From the NCBI GenBank assembly GCA_008828725.1, contig MEHQ01000282.1, positions 176,713 to 240,712 on the forward strand: DNA of 64,000 nt, read 5' to 3'. Source of the DNA: Saccharina japonica. Its lineage: Eukaryota; Sar; Phaeophyceae; Laminariales; Laminariaceae. This document shows, piece after piece, positions 1 to 9,844 of the stretch. Within the stretch, counting starts at the first letter, position 1. Each line of letters starts with the position of its first letter. The notes under the pieces were generated by a model. It was not told the origin of the DNA. It saw only the letters and a program-made list of their open reading frames with translations, and made no database searches. Both the position numbers and the translations under genes were made by a program.

Positions 1-619
1 GCGCGGTAGAGTAAGAGATATGGCCATCAGAGCTACCAAAGACCACTTCACCAGCTGCTACTGTCGCTTGAGTTCAAGAACAATTCCGAACCTCGTGCTG
101 AAAATATATGATCCAATGTTAAGGAAGTTTGGTTGAGACAACTCTGCACCTGACCAGTGTTCAACTACAGACCTACAGAGACAAGGCAACGAAACAAGTA
201 AGTATAGGCGGGACCACGGGCCGGCGCAGGCGGCCTCATTAAAATCCAATACCAGGTATATAAATATATTTCTTTTTTGGTACTCACATCATTTACAGGT
301 ACTAACCACGCGCTGAGTACATGCCAGTCAAGCGTCCACTTAGCGCGGGGGGACATACCAGGCGAGCCCGGCCTGCCGGTGCAGGAAGCCTCATCCAATC
401 CAATACCTACTTTAAATACATTAGTCTACCCCCAAATCCTAACTTTTGGTGGTGGTGGGTGTTTTGACCAAAATAAAAGCGAAATAGAAAATTTCTTTTT
501 TCCAAATTGATTTTGGTTTTATTCGCTAATACTCGCTTTTTGGGCCCTTGTGTTACGTAGTGTGTTCGGACTCAATGTTTTTTTTTCACTTGGTGTATAC
601 AAAGACGGAAATGTATAGA
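1..619. other. Intergenic, no gene seen; degenerate direct repeat
   Basis: No convincing coding exon is visible. A segment near 205-260 (GGGCCGGCGCAGG followed by CCTCAT and AATCCAATACC) recurs imperfectly near 365-420, so the stretch contains a degraded direct repeat with about 165 bp between copies. The short open frames here lack any recognisable motif. Confidence 0.5.
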
Positions 620-822
620 TACAGCTGCACAGGACATATACTACTGCTGTAAGAAACAGGCTAAGAAGAAAGGCAAGTTGAGATCTAGAGGGGGAAAAGG
701 AGTTCGGGAGTCGTTGTCTTGAAGTTTTGAGTAGAAAGCACGCACCCTCAAATACGAAATCCAGCCCGGATAATATTTCTTGTTTCCTACTAATACTATA
801 ATTGTAGGCGTCACGTACTGTA
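620..822 (-). mobile_element. Degraded non-autonomous DNA transposon, CAGTACAGG family
   Basis: Diverged member of the short family seen complete at 2493-2675 and 8846-9022. It keeps the internal words AAGAAACAGGCTAAGAAG, TTCGGGAGTC, GTAGAAAGCACG and AAATCCAGCC in the same order as the reverse complement of the other copies, and ends in GTACTG followed by TA. The left end is eroded. Family assignment rests on order of shared words. Confidence 0.5.
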
Positions 823-1838
823 ACGCCCACCCCCCCGCCCACCCACCAATCCACCCACCCACTATACCAGTACGTGGGTTTGGCGCTGACGCGCATCGCT
901 TGACAAGAAATGTTGTTGGTGGGTGGTGTTGCCATGGTCGCGGTGGGCTTAGCTGCCGAGGAGCCAACCGACGCGCTATGTAAATCCCTCACCGCAAACC
1001 GACAACCACCAACAACCTATACATGCATAATTAAACGTCAAGGTTTCTGCACTTACACACATCGCTTAGAACATGAAAACGATGCAATGCCGATTGCGGA
1101 AACAACGCAAAAATCAGTGATTGATGTACATTAGATTGATTGTCTCCGAAAACAGTGACGACCAATCTGGATAAGTTCTTGAAAATTATTGCCCTATGAA
1201 AGGCAGTCTTAATAATTTCGGAAATCTTGACTATAAGAGGCAATCTCAATTTCGATCTCGATCTCAAGCTTAATTTCGAGAACTTTCAAGCGGCTTTATG
1301 TTTTGAACTCGTAGCTCCTGGATTATACGACATGTAGTATGATTCTGGATGCTCAAAATTCAAACAATTCAGCAACCCAAAATCTACTTAATTACGTACT
1401 TGTAGTGTCCGAGTTGCAGTATACAGGCTGAAGATGCCATGGAAAGGTGTACAGGAGTGCGGTACGCGGTACAGCGAGCGAGCGTCACATAACAATATAT
1501 GCTACTACTGCAAACACTATCCAACTCTACCTCCAGGTAGTCGTACCCTGCATGTCGGAGTGTGGTATCGTTGCTGTCGATTGAAGGCACCCACCGGTGA
1601 CGGCACTCACACACCTCTTTCTTGCCCTTGACAGCCGTCACATAACTCTTCACACGAATACTAGTGTACTAGTTTGTATGTACGGCGGTCTTGACCGCCC
1701 GAAAGTTAAAGGTAGAATATCAAAAACCTCTTTCTGTCCCTGTCTATGGTCCCGTCCGTCTCTCATTTCCTGTGGTAGTGTTGTTTTGTTGCGCTGTTGT
1801 GTGTGGTATGGGACACGGTGGCGTGTTATATAAGGGTT
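823..1838. other. Intergenic, no gene seen
   Basis: C-rich simple sequence (CCCACCCACC type) lies at 825-860. The rest has only short open frames with no motif, no splice-bounded exon and no family I recognise. Confidence 0.4.
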
Positions 1839-2167
1839 TTAAGGGGCACCTTCGGTCATGATAAAACACGAGGACAACAAAAAATGCCTCTTTAGAGGCA
1901 CTTTTCGTGACGAACAAGGCGTCTGATCGATATTCTACCCGAGACACAAATGTTGACCATGGTCTAGAGCATTAGAACTGGTGCTATTATGTTTTCTGTA
2001 AGGAGTCGTACTGATAAGGTGTTATTATACCAGAAATATTGTTGCTGTTGTAAGATATGGTGTTATTATACCAGAAATAGTATTGCTGTTGTAAAAAAAA
2101 AACGAAAAATACATATTTTTGAACTCTCAAGTACTCGTGTTTCATCATGACCGAAGGGGCCCCTTAA
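1839..2167. mobile_element. TTAA-flanked MITE (piggyBac-like), copy 1
   Basis: Both ends carry the same inverted sequence. The left reads TTAA then GGGGCACCTTCGGTCATGAT; the right is its complement, ATCATGACCGAAGGGGCCCC then TTAA. The inverted repeat continues through the word AAACACGAG. Interior words (GCCTCTTTAGAGG, CGTGACGAACAAGGCGTCTG, ATCGATAT) are shared with the copy at 9450-9838. There is no coding capacity. A TTAA target at both borders is the hallmark of piggyBac-type transposases, so a piggyBac-mobilised MITE is the likely identity; no transposase gene is in the window. Confidence 0.8.
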
Positions 2168-2492
2168 GTGCTCTTACGGTAAGGCGTTACTTTGGCGGCG
2201 ATAACAAAATATCGATATTGACGATTGAATTGACCACTCCTCGATAGGATTATAGATTGAGAGACGCCAGTCAAAATGGCCAATTCAGTTTCGAGAAAAA
2301 GAAAAATATTGCAATCTTTCCAGGGAAATTCAACCCATCCAACCGCGACCTCCTTCAAGTTAATGTCCATCACTACTAGCAACAATAGAAGAACCGCTGG
2401 TTGGGAGTTCACGCTCCGTACTCTCACCGTTCTTTCAACGCTTCATCTGGCACTATTGTGTGCTAAAATCGGTCGAAACCTCGTAATCGTTG
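2168..2492. other. Intergenic, no gene seen
   Basis: Unique-looking sequence between two MITEs. An open frame on either strand has no recognisable motif. Confidence 0.35.
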
Positions 2493-2675
2493 TACAGTAC
2501 AGGACACCTAACGAGAAACAGGAGATCTGGTCCAGGTTGGATTTCTTTTTCAAGACAGGGGGCTTTCTACACTAATTTCAAGACCAAGACTCCCGAATTT
2601 TGTTTTTTCCTCTAAACCTCAGCCTGGTCTTGTCTTTCTTATCAGCCTGTTTCATTTTAGGTGTCCTGTACTGTA
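2493..2675. mobile_element. Tc1/mariner-like MITE, CAGTACAGG family, complete copy
   Basis: The element is bounded by TA CAGTACAGGACACCTAA on the left and its complement TTAGGTGTCCTGTACTG TA on the right, with 183 bp in total and no coding capacity. CAGT-starting termini with TA at both borders are typical of Tc1/mariner-type targets. Subterminal GAAACAGG/CCTGTTTC is also inverted. Other copies lie at 620-822, 8661-8836, 8846-9022 and 23811-23985. Confidence 0.75.
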
Positions 2676-2715
2676 TGGGCGGAGCCCAAGGGAACTGAGA
2701 CGGGGGGTCAGTAGG

Positions 2716-2930
2716 ATAACGGCGACAGACGAAAGCAGGAAGGAGACGGCAGCCAGGATAGCAAAGAACCAGACCGACCAGCTTGTAGAACCTATCTGTA
2801 CGACGGGTGTAGACCTGCCTCGGCTGCCTGGAAGGTGTTTTTGGTTTGCCTACATTGCCTCTCCTTTCCTTTTCAGCTATTAGTCTTGCTCTGTTTACGT
2901 TGTTTTCATTGTAATTACTATTTTCTATAT
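2716..2930 (+). repeat. Repeat A copy 1, 5' part
   Basis: Head of a long interspersed repeat found at least five times in the first 22 kb. Diagnostic words are GACGAAAGCAGGAA, TTGTAGAACCT, CTGCCTCGGCTGCCTGGAAG and GTCTTGCT. The copy is split by the SINE at 2931-3266 and resumes at 3267. No protein is encoded, and I do not recognise the family. Confidence 0.65.
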
Positions 2931-3266
2931 TCCCCGGTGGTCTAACTAGTAGCCACGAAGCCTTTTGGGCCCGGATGTCGAGGGTTCGATTCTCCCCATG
3001 GGGTTTTATTCTCAAATGACACCGACTGTCGAGAGCGCATATTATAGCGTGGGTAAGCAAAATTCAACTACTACTACTGTAGTAGAGTTGACGAGGGAAG
3101 AAAGTGGTGAAACATTCTCGCGATAAAAAGCAAGGAAAGCACCGTAGTGGGGGAGGAGGGAGAAGAGCCCACTTTGTGACCCCGGATCTGAGTTATACGA
3201 CTAGGGAGGGAGAAAGACGGATGTGCGAAGATAATATTGGGATGGACGAAATAAAAACAAAAAAAA
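2931..3266 (+). mobile_element. tRNA-derived SINE, copy 1 (nested in repeat A)
   Basis: A tRNA-like head with an A-box-like CCGGTGGTCTAACTAGTAGC and a B-box GGGTTCGATTC is followed by a conserved body: GAGAGCGC, AGCGTGGGTAAGCA, GTTGACGAGGGAAGAAAG, CTCGCGATA, GGGGGAGGAGGGAGAAGAGC, GTGACCCCGGATCTGAGTT, TGCGAAGATAATA. It ends in an A-rich tail. The internal polymerase III promoter plus A tail is the usual SINE layout. It interrupts repeat A, so it is the younger insertion. Confidence 0.8.
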
Positions 3267-3605
3267 CTGTCACATCGCCTCCGGGAAAAGCACGACACTT
3301 TCCTTCGTTGTATTTCGTGATCGTTTACGTCTGTTTGTTTGTTGATGTTACATTCGTTTTTAGTACCTATTTTCATTCGCTTTTTCGCTTTTTCTTTTCT
3401 TTTATTCTCTTTCACGCAGCTCTATTGCTAGTAGGGTAGGTCGTGTACGTCGTATTCGGCATTACATTGTCTGCTCTGCTTACTTCACTGCGGCGTATTA
3501 TTGGTAGTGTATCTGAGTCGTATAGCTATGTGACCACATAATAACTGGTATCTCTAGGATGAAGGATCGGCACAGACACTGGACTGGGTGTGCTGGGTGT
3601 AGGCC
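3267..3605 (+). repeat. Repeat A copy 1, 3' part
   Basis: Continues repeat A after the SINE: CTGTCACATC, GGGAAAAGCACGACACTTTC, a T-rich middle, then the conserved tail GCATTACATTGTCTGCTCTG, GTGACCACATAATAACTGG, CTAGGATGAAGGATCGGCAC and GGGTGTGCTGG. The tail matches the copies at 14294-14605 and, inverted, at 11660-12150. Confidence 0.65.
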
Positions 3606-3765
3606 CTAGCCTTTCAGGCATGCCTAAAAAAATGCCTGAACTACTGTTTCTGAAACAGGCGTGCCTGAACTAATGTTTTCGTGCCTATCTTGCCTACTAT
3701 CTTTAGCCACAGGCACGCGTCAGGCACGCTTACAGGCATTTGAGGCACAACAAAATAACGCCGTT
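3606..3765. repeat. TGCCTGA self-complementary motif cluster 1
   Basis: Many direct and inverted copies of CAGGCAT/ATGCCTG and CAGGCACG/CGTGCCTG are packed into about 160 bp. The outer word GGCCCTAGCCTTTCAGGC is the complement of the outer end of the second cluster (9075-9431), suggesting both derive from one element with inverted ends. Confidence 0.6.
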
Positions 3766-3769
3766 AGTC

Positions 3770-3800
<31 letters not shown>
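3770..3800. repeat. (TTG)n microsatellite
   Basis: About ten uninterrupted TTG units. The flanking sequence that follows (CTTCACATTGAAAACCGTGC and on to CTCCATCTGTCCGTAC) recurs inverted at 17133-17201. Confidence 0.9.
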
Positions 3801-4410
3801 CTTCACATTGAAAACCGTGCTGGTCTCTCTATCCAGTACCTCCATCTGTCCGTACTAATCCAACACTTGACACGGTCGATTCCCGTGGTCACAGGCTAAC
3901 TTACCCAAACAAGGTATACTGAAGTAAAAGTGGAACCCGAAGGGTCCGCAAAGCGACCAAAGCCAGTCAAAAACAGATAGTCTGGAGCCCTCCGCTCCCC
4001 TCTACACGCTATGTGAAGGTAAAAATAAAAATGGAAAAGTCAACATCACCAATCGGGGGTACACGCCCCCTGATTCTATCTTCGTGCCCCTATAATGCCG
4101 GGGTGTTCCGTGCCGGGTTCACGCCGGTCAGGCAAACAAATCGAGTCCTCCACCCCGATTATAAACGCAGACATGATACGGGGGAAGGGAACTATGGTCC
4201 CGTGAGACTGATGTACCCCCGGCCTGCGAGCAGTGTAACTGCAAAAGGTCAAAAGCAACGAAGGGAAAAAGACGAAGACAAAGACAAAGAGACAAGTCAA
4301 AAGTACAAGCAAAGACTCACACAGACAAGACCGCAGAGACAACACATTGACACGTCATCCCGAGGGGGTGGTGCAATGGTGCGGCGGTGGGGGGGAGGGG
4401 GAAAAATAAC
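3801..4410. other. Downstream flank or 3' UTR of the LINE, no gene seen
   Basis: Only a shadow open frame runs through here on the plus strand, continuing antisense to the LINE ORF. Part may be LINE 3' untranslated sequence, but the element end is placed at the AAAC microsatellite because nothing beyond it looks retroelement-like. Confidence 0.35.
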
Positions 4411-7400
4411 AAAACAAACAAACAAACAAACAAACAGTCCAGGACAGTCAATCCGGCACATATCGCGCCACTCGGTCCGCCATTTCTCGCTTGTTTCCTT
4501 CCCTCGCCGATTCGCCCTTCTTCCGCACCCCTCCCGTCCCGTTGGTTCTTGGTGTCTCTTTGTTGTTGCTGCGCTCTTTTTCTCGCTCGGTCGCTCGTTT
4601 CCGGCTAGCCTCCTCTTCTTCCTTGTGCCAGGAGGTCATAAACCTCTCAGCTCCCTGCAGCACTCCCTTGTACCACTGCCTTCCTCCCTTCACCTTCGCT
4701 GCTTCCGCCCAAACTGAATTCGGGATTCCGAAGACACGTCTCTGGTCGTCCGTAGAGCCGTGCGTAGCTCCGAACGCTTTGAAGTCGTCCTTCAGGCACG
4801 TCTGCCAGTTCCGCTCCGGGCACCCCGCGCCCGGGTCCTTCCCCCCCACCAGCTCCCCGAACATCAGTCGTTTCGGGAGTCGCCCGTCTGGCTGCCTTGC
4901 CACGGCCCCCGCGAACAGTAGGCGCCGTTGCCGGACAGTGGCTTCCACGCTCTGGCACCCGACCCTCTTCAGGGCCTGGGCGTAGGACAGCTGCCGGTAG
5001 GTGCCTTGCTTGCGCTGGTACCCAATAACTCGCAGCAGCAGCCGGTGGTGTATCGTCCGCAGCAGTCGGTAGTGGTCGCGACGTGGGGCCCATGTCATGC
5101 AACCGTACAGCAGTGCCTCCATCGCCTCCGCTTGAAGCAGGCGGGCCTTGAGTCGAAACGGTGCTCCCGGCCTATCGAAGAGCTCCGGGCCATACCTCCT
5201 GACGCACGCCGACGCTGCTCTGCTCCTGAAGTTGATCTCCCGGGTGAGGTCGCCATGTTCGTTGACGAGGCCGCCCAGGTACCGGAACTCGTGGGTTTGG
5301 GTGTATTTCTGCCCCGCTGCTTCGATTATCAGCGGCGGCGGGGGCGGTGTTGGCTGCTTCTCCTTTACGCGCATCAGGAGAGTCTCCGTCTTCTTCTCCG
5401 ACACCGTCAGCCCGAACTCCCCAAACACCTGCACGATAATGGTCATCATCCTCGCCAGTCCGTCGGCGGACCTCGATACAACGCCGGCGTCATCGGCATA
5501 CAGCATCCCCCACACCGCCCTCCGTACGCGGTCGAGTGGTGTCTCCGTCCCCGCTCCCGTCTCCTCCTTCAGGAACACTAGGTTCTGCATGATACCATCG
5601 TCCTCGCTGAATCGTACGATAACGACCTCTAGGGCCGCGGCGAAGAAAACGTTGAACAGCAGTGGGGACAGCACACACCCTTGTCGCAAGCCTTGCGTGA
5701 CCAAGAACCAGTCCGACAGTTCTCCATCGTCCATGCGCACCCGGGCCCGCATTCCGTCGTGGAATTGGCGGATGACGGCGACCATCTCCGCAGGAACCCC
5801 GGCCCTGGCCAGCACCTTCCATAGCAGCTCTCGGTCCGCCGAGTCATAGGCCTTCTGTAGGTCAACGAAGCACATGTAGAGCGGTATTCTCCTTCTCCGC
5901 CCTAGTTCCTGGAGTCGGCGCACGACGAACAGCATGCATACTGTGGATCGACCAGGTCGGAAGCCGCACTGTTCCTCCGGAAGGATGTTGTTGGCTTCGC
6001 AGAAGGCGCTTAGGCGGTTGGTGATGAGTTTGGCGGGGACTTTGCCTACGTGCGATAGTAGCGAGATCCCCCTGAAGTTGTTGCAGTTGGACCGGTCGCC
6101 CTTCTTGTACAGCACTTTGATGGTTGCATCCTTCCACTCTTGCGGGATCTCTCCTCCGTTCCACACGTCGACAAGGATGGCATGAAGGCGCTCCAGGACG
6201 ACGGGTTCGTCGTCATCGATCTTGAGCAACTCGGCAGGGAGGGAGTCATGGCCGGGTGCCTTCCAGTTCTGCAGGCCTTTCGTTGCCCGTTCCACCTCCT
6301 CGAGGTCTGGCGCCGCTCCCAACCGTCGGGTGGCTCGCGTCGCTGGTCGTTGCGTCACTTTTTCGGCGATGTCTGGGTTCAGGGTGGGGGACTTGGTGTT
6401 GAGGAGGGTGCCGAAGAATCCCGCCCACCGCTGGAGGATGTCTTCCTTGTTCCGGAGCAGCACGCCTTTCTCGTCCGTGACGAACTGCTGTCCCCCCGCT
6501 TGTCTCCCGCTGAGGCCCACTGATCTCTTAAGGTGTTTGTACAGCCCTCTCATGTCGCGGTCCTTGTAGACCGCTTCGAGCTCCGCCACGTACTTATCGA
6601 GGTGGGCATAAATGCCCGTTTCGACTGCTGCGGTCACTCCCTTACATGCTGCTTTGAGGATCCTCCATGTCGCTGTGGTCCAATTGCCCCTCATCGCGCG
6701 GCGCGCTTCCCGCCGCTTGGCAAGGGCCTCCTCCAAAGCTGCTCTCGTCGCTGGGGTCTCACACCACTCCTGCGTGCGTCGTCTCCGCGGTTCCTCGGGT
6801 AGTACTGTCTGCGCCGCGTCGAGGAGGGCATTGGTAAACAACGTCGCCATCCCCGCTGTGGTGGTCGCTGGCTCACCTGGTTGTTGATCGAGGTTGTGGA
6901 TGAACCGCTCGCTCACCGCCCGTCGTGCTGTTTCGACCTGCAATTCCTGTCGGCTGAACTGCTGCTGTTTCGGTTTGGTCCGCACTGCTCGGTTGTGGGC
7001 GAGTCTGCCACCGAGGTCGACGGTGGCTACCACCATGTTGTGGTCTGAGTCCGCCTTTACTGGGCGTACCGGTTGGGGAACGACGACTACGTTGGACACT
7101 CGGCCGCGGTGTGCCTGTCGCGTGAGGATGTAATCGATGCGCCGGCATTCGTCCCCCGATACGCCGTTGTATGTGTGCCATATCCCACCCTTACGTGTGG
7201 GGAAGAAGGTGTTCGTGATTGCTAGTCTGTTGTCCGTTGCGAAGGTCAGCAGTAGCCTGCCATTGTCGTTCAGCTTATCACGCCCGTGCTCGCCCATGAT
7301 ACGTTCGTCCTCTCCATCCACCCTCTCTCCCGTCCGCGCATTGGCGTCCATCAGTACGTAGACACACTCCTTGGCAGGGATCCCCCGCACGAGGCTGTCA

Positions 7401-8340
7401 AGTTTTTCCCAGAACCTATGCTTGCTGTCGGCGGTTGCGACCTCTGTTGGGGCGTACGCAGCTACGAAGTTGACCGCTCCGCGGTGGCCCGTTATCTCAA
7501 ACCTCATGGCCATAAGGCGTTCATCGATATATTCGGTGGTGTACGCAGAGTTCCTGCACATTGACTCTTTAACGGCTATTCCCACACCGTGTGTTCCACC
7601 TGTCTCCGTGCCACAGCAGAACACCCGAAACCCTGCTGCTGCGAATTCCGTTCGGCCTGCCCTCCTTGTCTCCTGTAGCCCTAACACCGAAACGTTTTGT
7701 CTCGCTGCCTCGTACAGGATGCTGCAGGCTCTCCCATAGCCGTTAGCCCCTTTTACAGCCAGAGTCCGCACATTCCAGGTTGCTACCCTAACAAGTGTAC
7801 TCTGCTGCCTCTCCCGGGCGATGCGTGGTGCCTTCCTAGCCAGCCTACGCTTCGCCCGTCCCCTCCTTTTCCTCCTTCGTGCCCTTTTTATCTGATTTTG
7901 TTCTGTTGCTTTGCGCACTCTCGGGTATAGTAAAAAAAGTTAACCCGGTGCGTGTCTGTTGTACCAGAGATACGCCTCATCCCGGAGCGGCTCGACCCTC
8001 CAGCTCTGGATTCTCCTCCTTCCTCTCTCTGGTGCATACCCACACGGTGTGCGGTCACTCCGCCACCCTCTCCGTGCTCTCTGCTGCTGCATGGCCCCGG
8101 TGTCCAAGCCGGGGCGTTAGGGTTTAACCCCATCTGCAGCCACCCGAGCTAGCTGCGTCGCGAGTTACCCTGATCTCACGATAGCGGTACCTCCCGACTG
8201 CCAGACTCAGGATCCCCCTCTGAACGGTGCTAGGGACCGTGTATCCGTCTGGGTTGGGTGGTCTTTCGAGGTTTAAGTCCACTTACGGACCTCGGCCTAC
8301 CTCAGCAGGGAGGCAGGCCGGGGAGACGGTGTCTGGAACT
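4411..8340 (-). mobile_element. Non-LTR retrotransposon (LINE), near complete
   Basis: On the minus strand the order is an upstream untranslated stretch of roughly 0.4 kb, a single long ORF (7918-4448) with endonuclease and reverse transcriptase, and almost immediately a GTTT-type simple tail (4411-4436). A short 3' end with a microsatellite rather than poly(A) is known in RTE-like and related clades. The 5' boundary near 8340 is approximate: it is the last point where sequence stays GC-rich like the ORF. I see no separate ORF1 and no long terminal repeats. Confidence 0.7.
4448..7918 (-). CDS. LINE polyprotein: AP-like endonuclease plus reverse transcriptase
   Basis: This ORF of about 1,156 codons makes the enzymes for target-primed reverse transcription. 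A basic N-terminus (1-40) precedes an EEP-family endonuclease with ATWNVRT (46-52), GLQETR (80-85), AAYAP (153-157), MDANARTG (190-197), IDYIL (261-265) and SDHNM (291-295). The reverse transcriptase has CGFRPGRST (651-659), FVDLQKAYD (684-692), QGLRQGCVLSP (742-752) and the catalytic YADD (807-810). The C-terminal part has many Cys/His but I do not see a clean CCHC knuckle. All key residues look intact, with no stop or frameshift, so the copy is young. Oddly, the frame opens right after a TAA upstream and the first in-frame ATG is near codon 120, inside the endonuclease. The first codon of the listed frame is GTG, so the true start is unclear. Confidence 0.9.
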   Translation of the reverse strand: MRKATEQNQIKRARRRKRRGRAKRRLARKAPRIARERQQSTLVRVATWNVRTLAVKGANGYGRACSILYEAARQNVSVLGLQETRRAGRTEFAAAGFRVFCCGTETGGTHGVGIAVKESMCRNSAYTTEYIDERLMAMRFEITGHRGAVNFVAAYAPTEVATADSKHRFWEKLDSLVRGIPAKECVYVLMDANARTGERVDGEDERIMGEHGRDKLNDNGRLLLTFATDNRLAITNTFFPTRKGGIWHTYNGVSGDECRRIDYILTRQAHRGRVSNVVVVPQPVRPVKADSDHNMVVATVDLGGRLAHNRAVRTKPKQQQFSRQELQVETARRAVSERFIHNLDQQPGEPATTTAGMATLFTNALLDAAQTVLPEEPRRRRTQEWCETPATRAALEEALAKRREARRAMRGNWTTATWRILKAACKGVTAAVETGIYAHLDKYVAELEAVYKDRDMRGLYKHLKRSVGLSGRQAGGQQFVTDEKGVLLRNKEDILQRWAGFFGTLLNTKSPTLNPDIAEKVTQRPATRATRRLGAAPDLEEVERATKGLQNWKAPGHDSLPAELLKIDDDEPVVLERLHAILVDVWNGGEIPQEWKDATIKVLYKKGDRSNCNNFRGISLLSHVGKVPAKLITNRLSAFCEANNILPEEQCGFRPGRSTVCMLFVVRRLQELGRRRRIPLYMCFVDLQKAYDSADRELLWKVLARAGVPAEMVAVIRQFHDGMRARVRMDDGELSDWFLVTQGLRQGCVLSPLLFNVFFAAALEVVIVRFSEDDGIMQNLVFLKEETGAGTETPLDRVRRAVWGMLYADDAGVVSRSADGLARMMTIIVQVFGEFGLTVSEKKTETLLMRVKEKQPTPPPPPLIIEAAGQKYTQTHEFRYLGGLVNEHGDLTREINFRSRAASACVRRYGPELFDRPGAPFRLKARLLQAEAMEALLYGCMTWAPRRDHYRLLRTIHHRLLLRVIGYQRKQGTYRQLSYAQALKRVGCQSVEATVRQRRLLFAGAVARQPDGRLPKRLMFGELVGGKDPGAGCPERNWQTCLKDDFKAFGATHGSTDDQRRVFGIPNSVWAEAAKVKGGRQWYKGVLQGAERFMTSWHKEEEEASRKRATEREKERSNNKETPRTNGTGGVRKKGESAREGNKREMADRVARYVPD

Positions 8341-8660
8341 CCCAAAATCACGGGAAAGGGGATATTGTTTTAGGGCGTAGCCCACACCCACAGCCTGCAG
8401 CGCACAGCCCATAGCTCTGATAAAGGGGACATTACGGGTACCAATGAATGCAACAAGCAAACCCTAACCGACCAGCACCTGGTGATCCCACACAAGGCTC
8501 GGCAGCGATAGACTTGAGAGGCTGTCTGAGCAGCTTGCCCGTAGCAGGAGTAGCAGCAGCAGCAAAGAGTTCCACATGCAACAAAGAGTTCCTGCATAAT
8601 ATTTAGACTGAATCGCTCTGGCAGCGCCACTTTGCAGGCACATCGTACGTATTATACTCG
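8341..8660. other. No gene seen
   Basis: Flank between the LINE 5' side and the next MITE. It may include the outermost LINE 5' untranslated region. No coding signal. Confidence 0.35.
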
Positions 8661-8836
8661 TATAGTACAGGACTCCTAATAAGAAGCAGGGAATCTGGCC
8701 CAGGTTGGATTTCTTAGTTTAGCGAAAGTGCTTTCTACAATAATTTCAATATAAAGACTCCCGAATTTATTATTTTCCTTTGAATCTCAGGCTGGATTTC
8801 TTATTAATATGTTTTTTATCTGAGTCCTGTACTGTA
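8661..8836. mobile_element. CAGTACAGG-family MITE, diverged copy
   Basis: Left end TATAGTACAGGACTCCTAAT and right end GAGTCCTGTACTG TA are inverted. Interior words (GGTTGGATTTCTTA, ACTCCCGAATTT, CTCAGGCTGGATTTC) match the copies at 2493-2675 and 8846-9022. It lies 9 bp from the next copy, in the same orientation. Confidence 0.7.
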
Positions 8837-8845
8837 ATATAGTAG

Positions 8846-9022
8846 TACAGTACAGGACACCTGATAAGAAACAGGAAATATGGTCCTGGCTGGATTTCTT
8901 ATTTGAGAGAGGGTGATTTCTCCACTAATTTCAAGTTAACGACTCCCGAGTTTCTTATTTCCCTCTAAATCTCAGCCTGGATTTCTTATCAGCCTGTTTC
9001 TTATTAGGGGTCCTGTACTGCA
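8846..9022. mobile_element. CAGTACAGG-family MITE, complete copy
   Basis: Bounded by TA CAGTACAGGACACCTGATAA and GGGGTCCTGTACTG CA. Inner GAAACAGG/CCTGTTTC is inverted. The right TA target has become CA. No coding capacity. Confidence 0.75.
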
Positions 9023-9074
9023 GGCAGCGAGCATTTACCGCGTTGGACAGTGCGGGGTGCGGGGTGTGGGGTGG

Positions 9075-9431
9075 GGCATGGCCGGCATTTTCGTTTCGGC
9101 ATTTTACCTCTTCAAACCAAACTACTTGAAATTAGTGCAGGATTTGCGTTGGGGCGCTGAACAAGTTTCAGGCATTCTTTCAGGCAATTTTCCCATTTAC
9201 ACAAAAATACTTGAAATTAGTATAGGGTTTGTCTTGGGGCGCCAAAAGGTTTCAGGCACGTCTCAGGCATTGTTTCAGGCAAATGCCTGAAATAGATAGG
9301 CACGTTTCAGGCACGTTCAGTCACGTCAGGCATATGCCTATCTTTTTGACTATCTCAATTTTTTTCGCCTGCGGCGTGCCTATCTCCGCATGCCTGAAAG
9401 CACCTGAGGCGTGCCTGAAAGGCTAGGGCCT
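9075..9431. repeat. TGCCTGA self-complementary motif cluster 2
   Basis: Dense direct and inverted repeats of CAGGCA(T/C), for example CAGGCATTGTTTCAGGCAA and ATGCCTGAAATAGATAGGCA, with outer end GCCTGAAAGGCTAGGGCC complementary to the start of the cluster at 3606. There are two near-copies of a unit beginning TTGAAATTAGTGCAG/TTGAAATTAGTATAG about 80 bp apart. No protein. Confidence 0.6.
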
Positions 9432-9449
9432 AGCTGGATGTGTGTGTTT

Positions 9450-9838
9450 TTAAGGGGCGCCCCTTCGGTCATGATGAAACACGAGTACTTGAGAGTTAAA
9501 AAATATATATATCTATTTTCGTTTGTTTTACAGAAGCAATACAATTTCTGGCTAACGAAAAGCGCCTCTTTAGAGGAGATTTTCGTGACGAACAAGGCGT
9601 CTGATCGATATGCCTCCCGAGACACAAAAAAAATGTTGACTATGATCTAGGTTCTTCGAAACTACTCATTGGGAAAAAGTCTGAGAATTCAAACTGGAGA
9701 TATGTCGTTTTCCGTAAAGAGTACTTATATGGTGTTATTGTAGCAGAAATAGTATCGATACTGTAAAAAAAACGAAAATATATATACTTTTCAACTCTCA
9801 AGTACTCGTGTTTCATCATGACCGAAGGGCGCCCTTAA
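9450..9838. mobile_element. TTAA-flanked MITE (piggyBac-like), copy 2
   Basis: The left end reads TTAA GGGGCGCCCCTTCGGTCATG, the right end its complement closing in TTAA. The terminal inverted repeat extends about 45 bp through AAACACGAGTACTTGAGAG. At 389 bp it is a fuller relative of 1839-2167, sharing the interior CCTCTTTAGAGG palindrome and GTGACGAACAAGGCGTCTG. Confidence 0.8.
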
Positions 9839-9844
9839 CATTAA

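Noticed and set aside
4013..4717. Long plus-strand open frame (234 codons)
   Set aside because: Antisense to the LINE 3' end, low-complexity residues, no motif.
5148..5849. Plus-strand frame of 233 codons
   Set aside because: Shadow of the reverse transcriptase region on the other strand.
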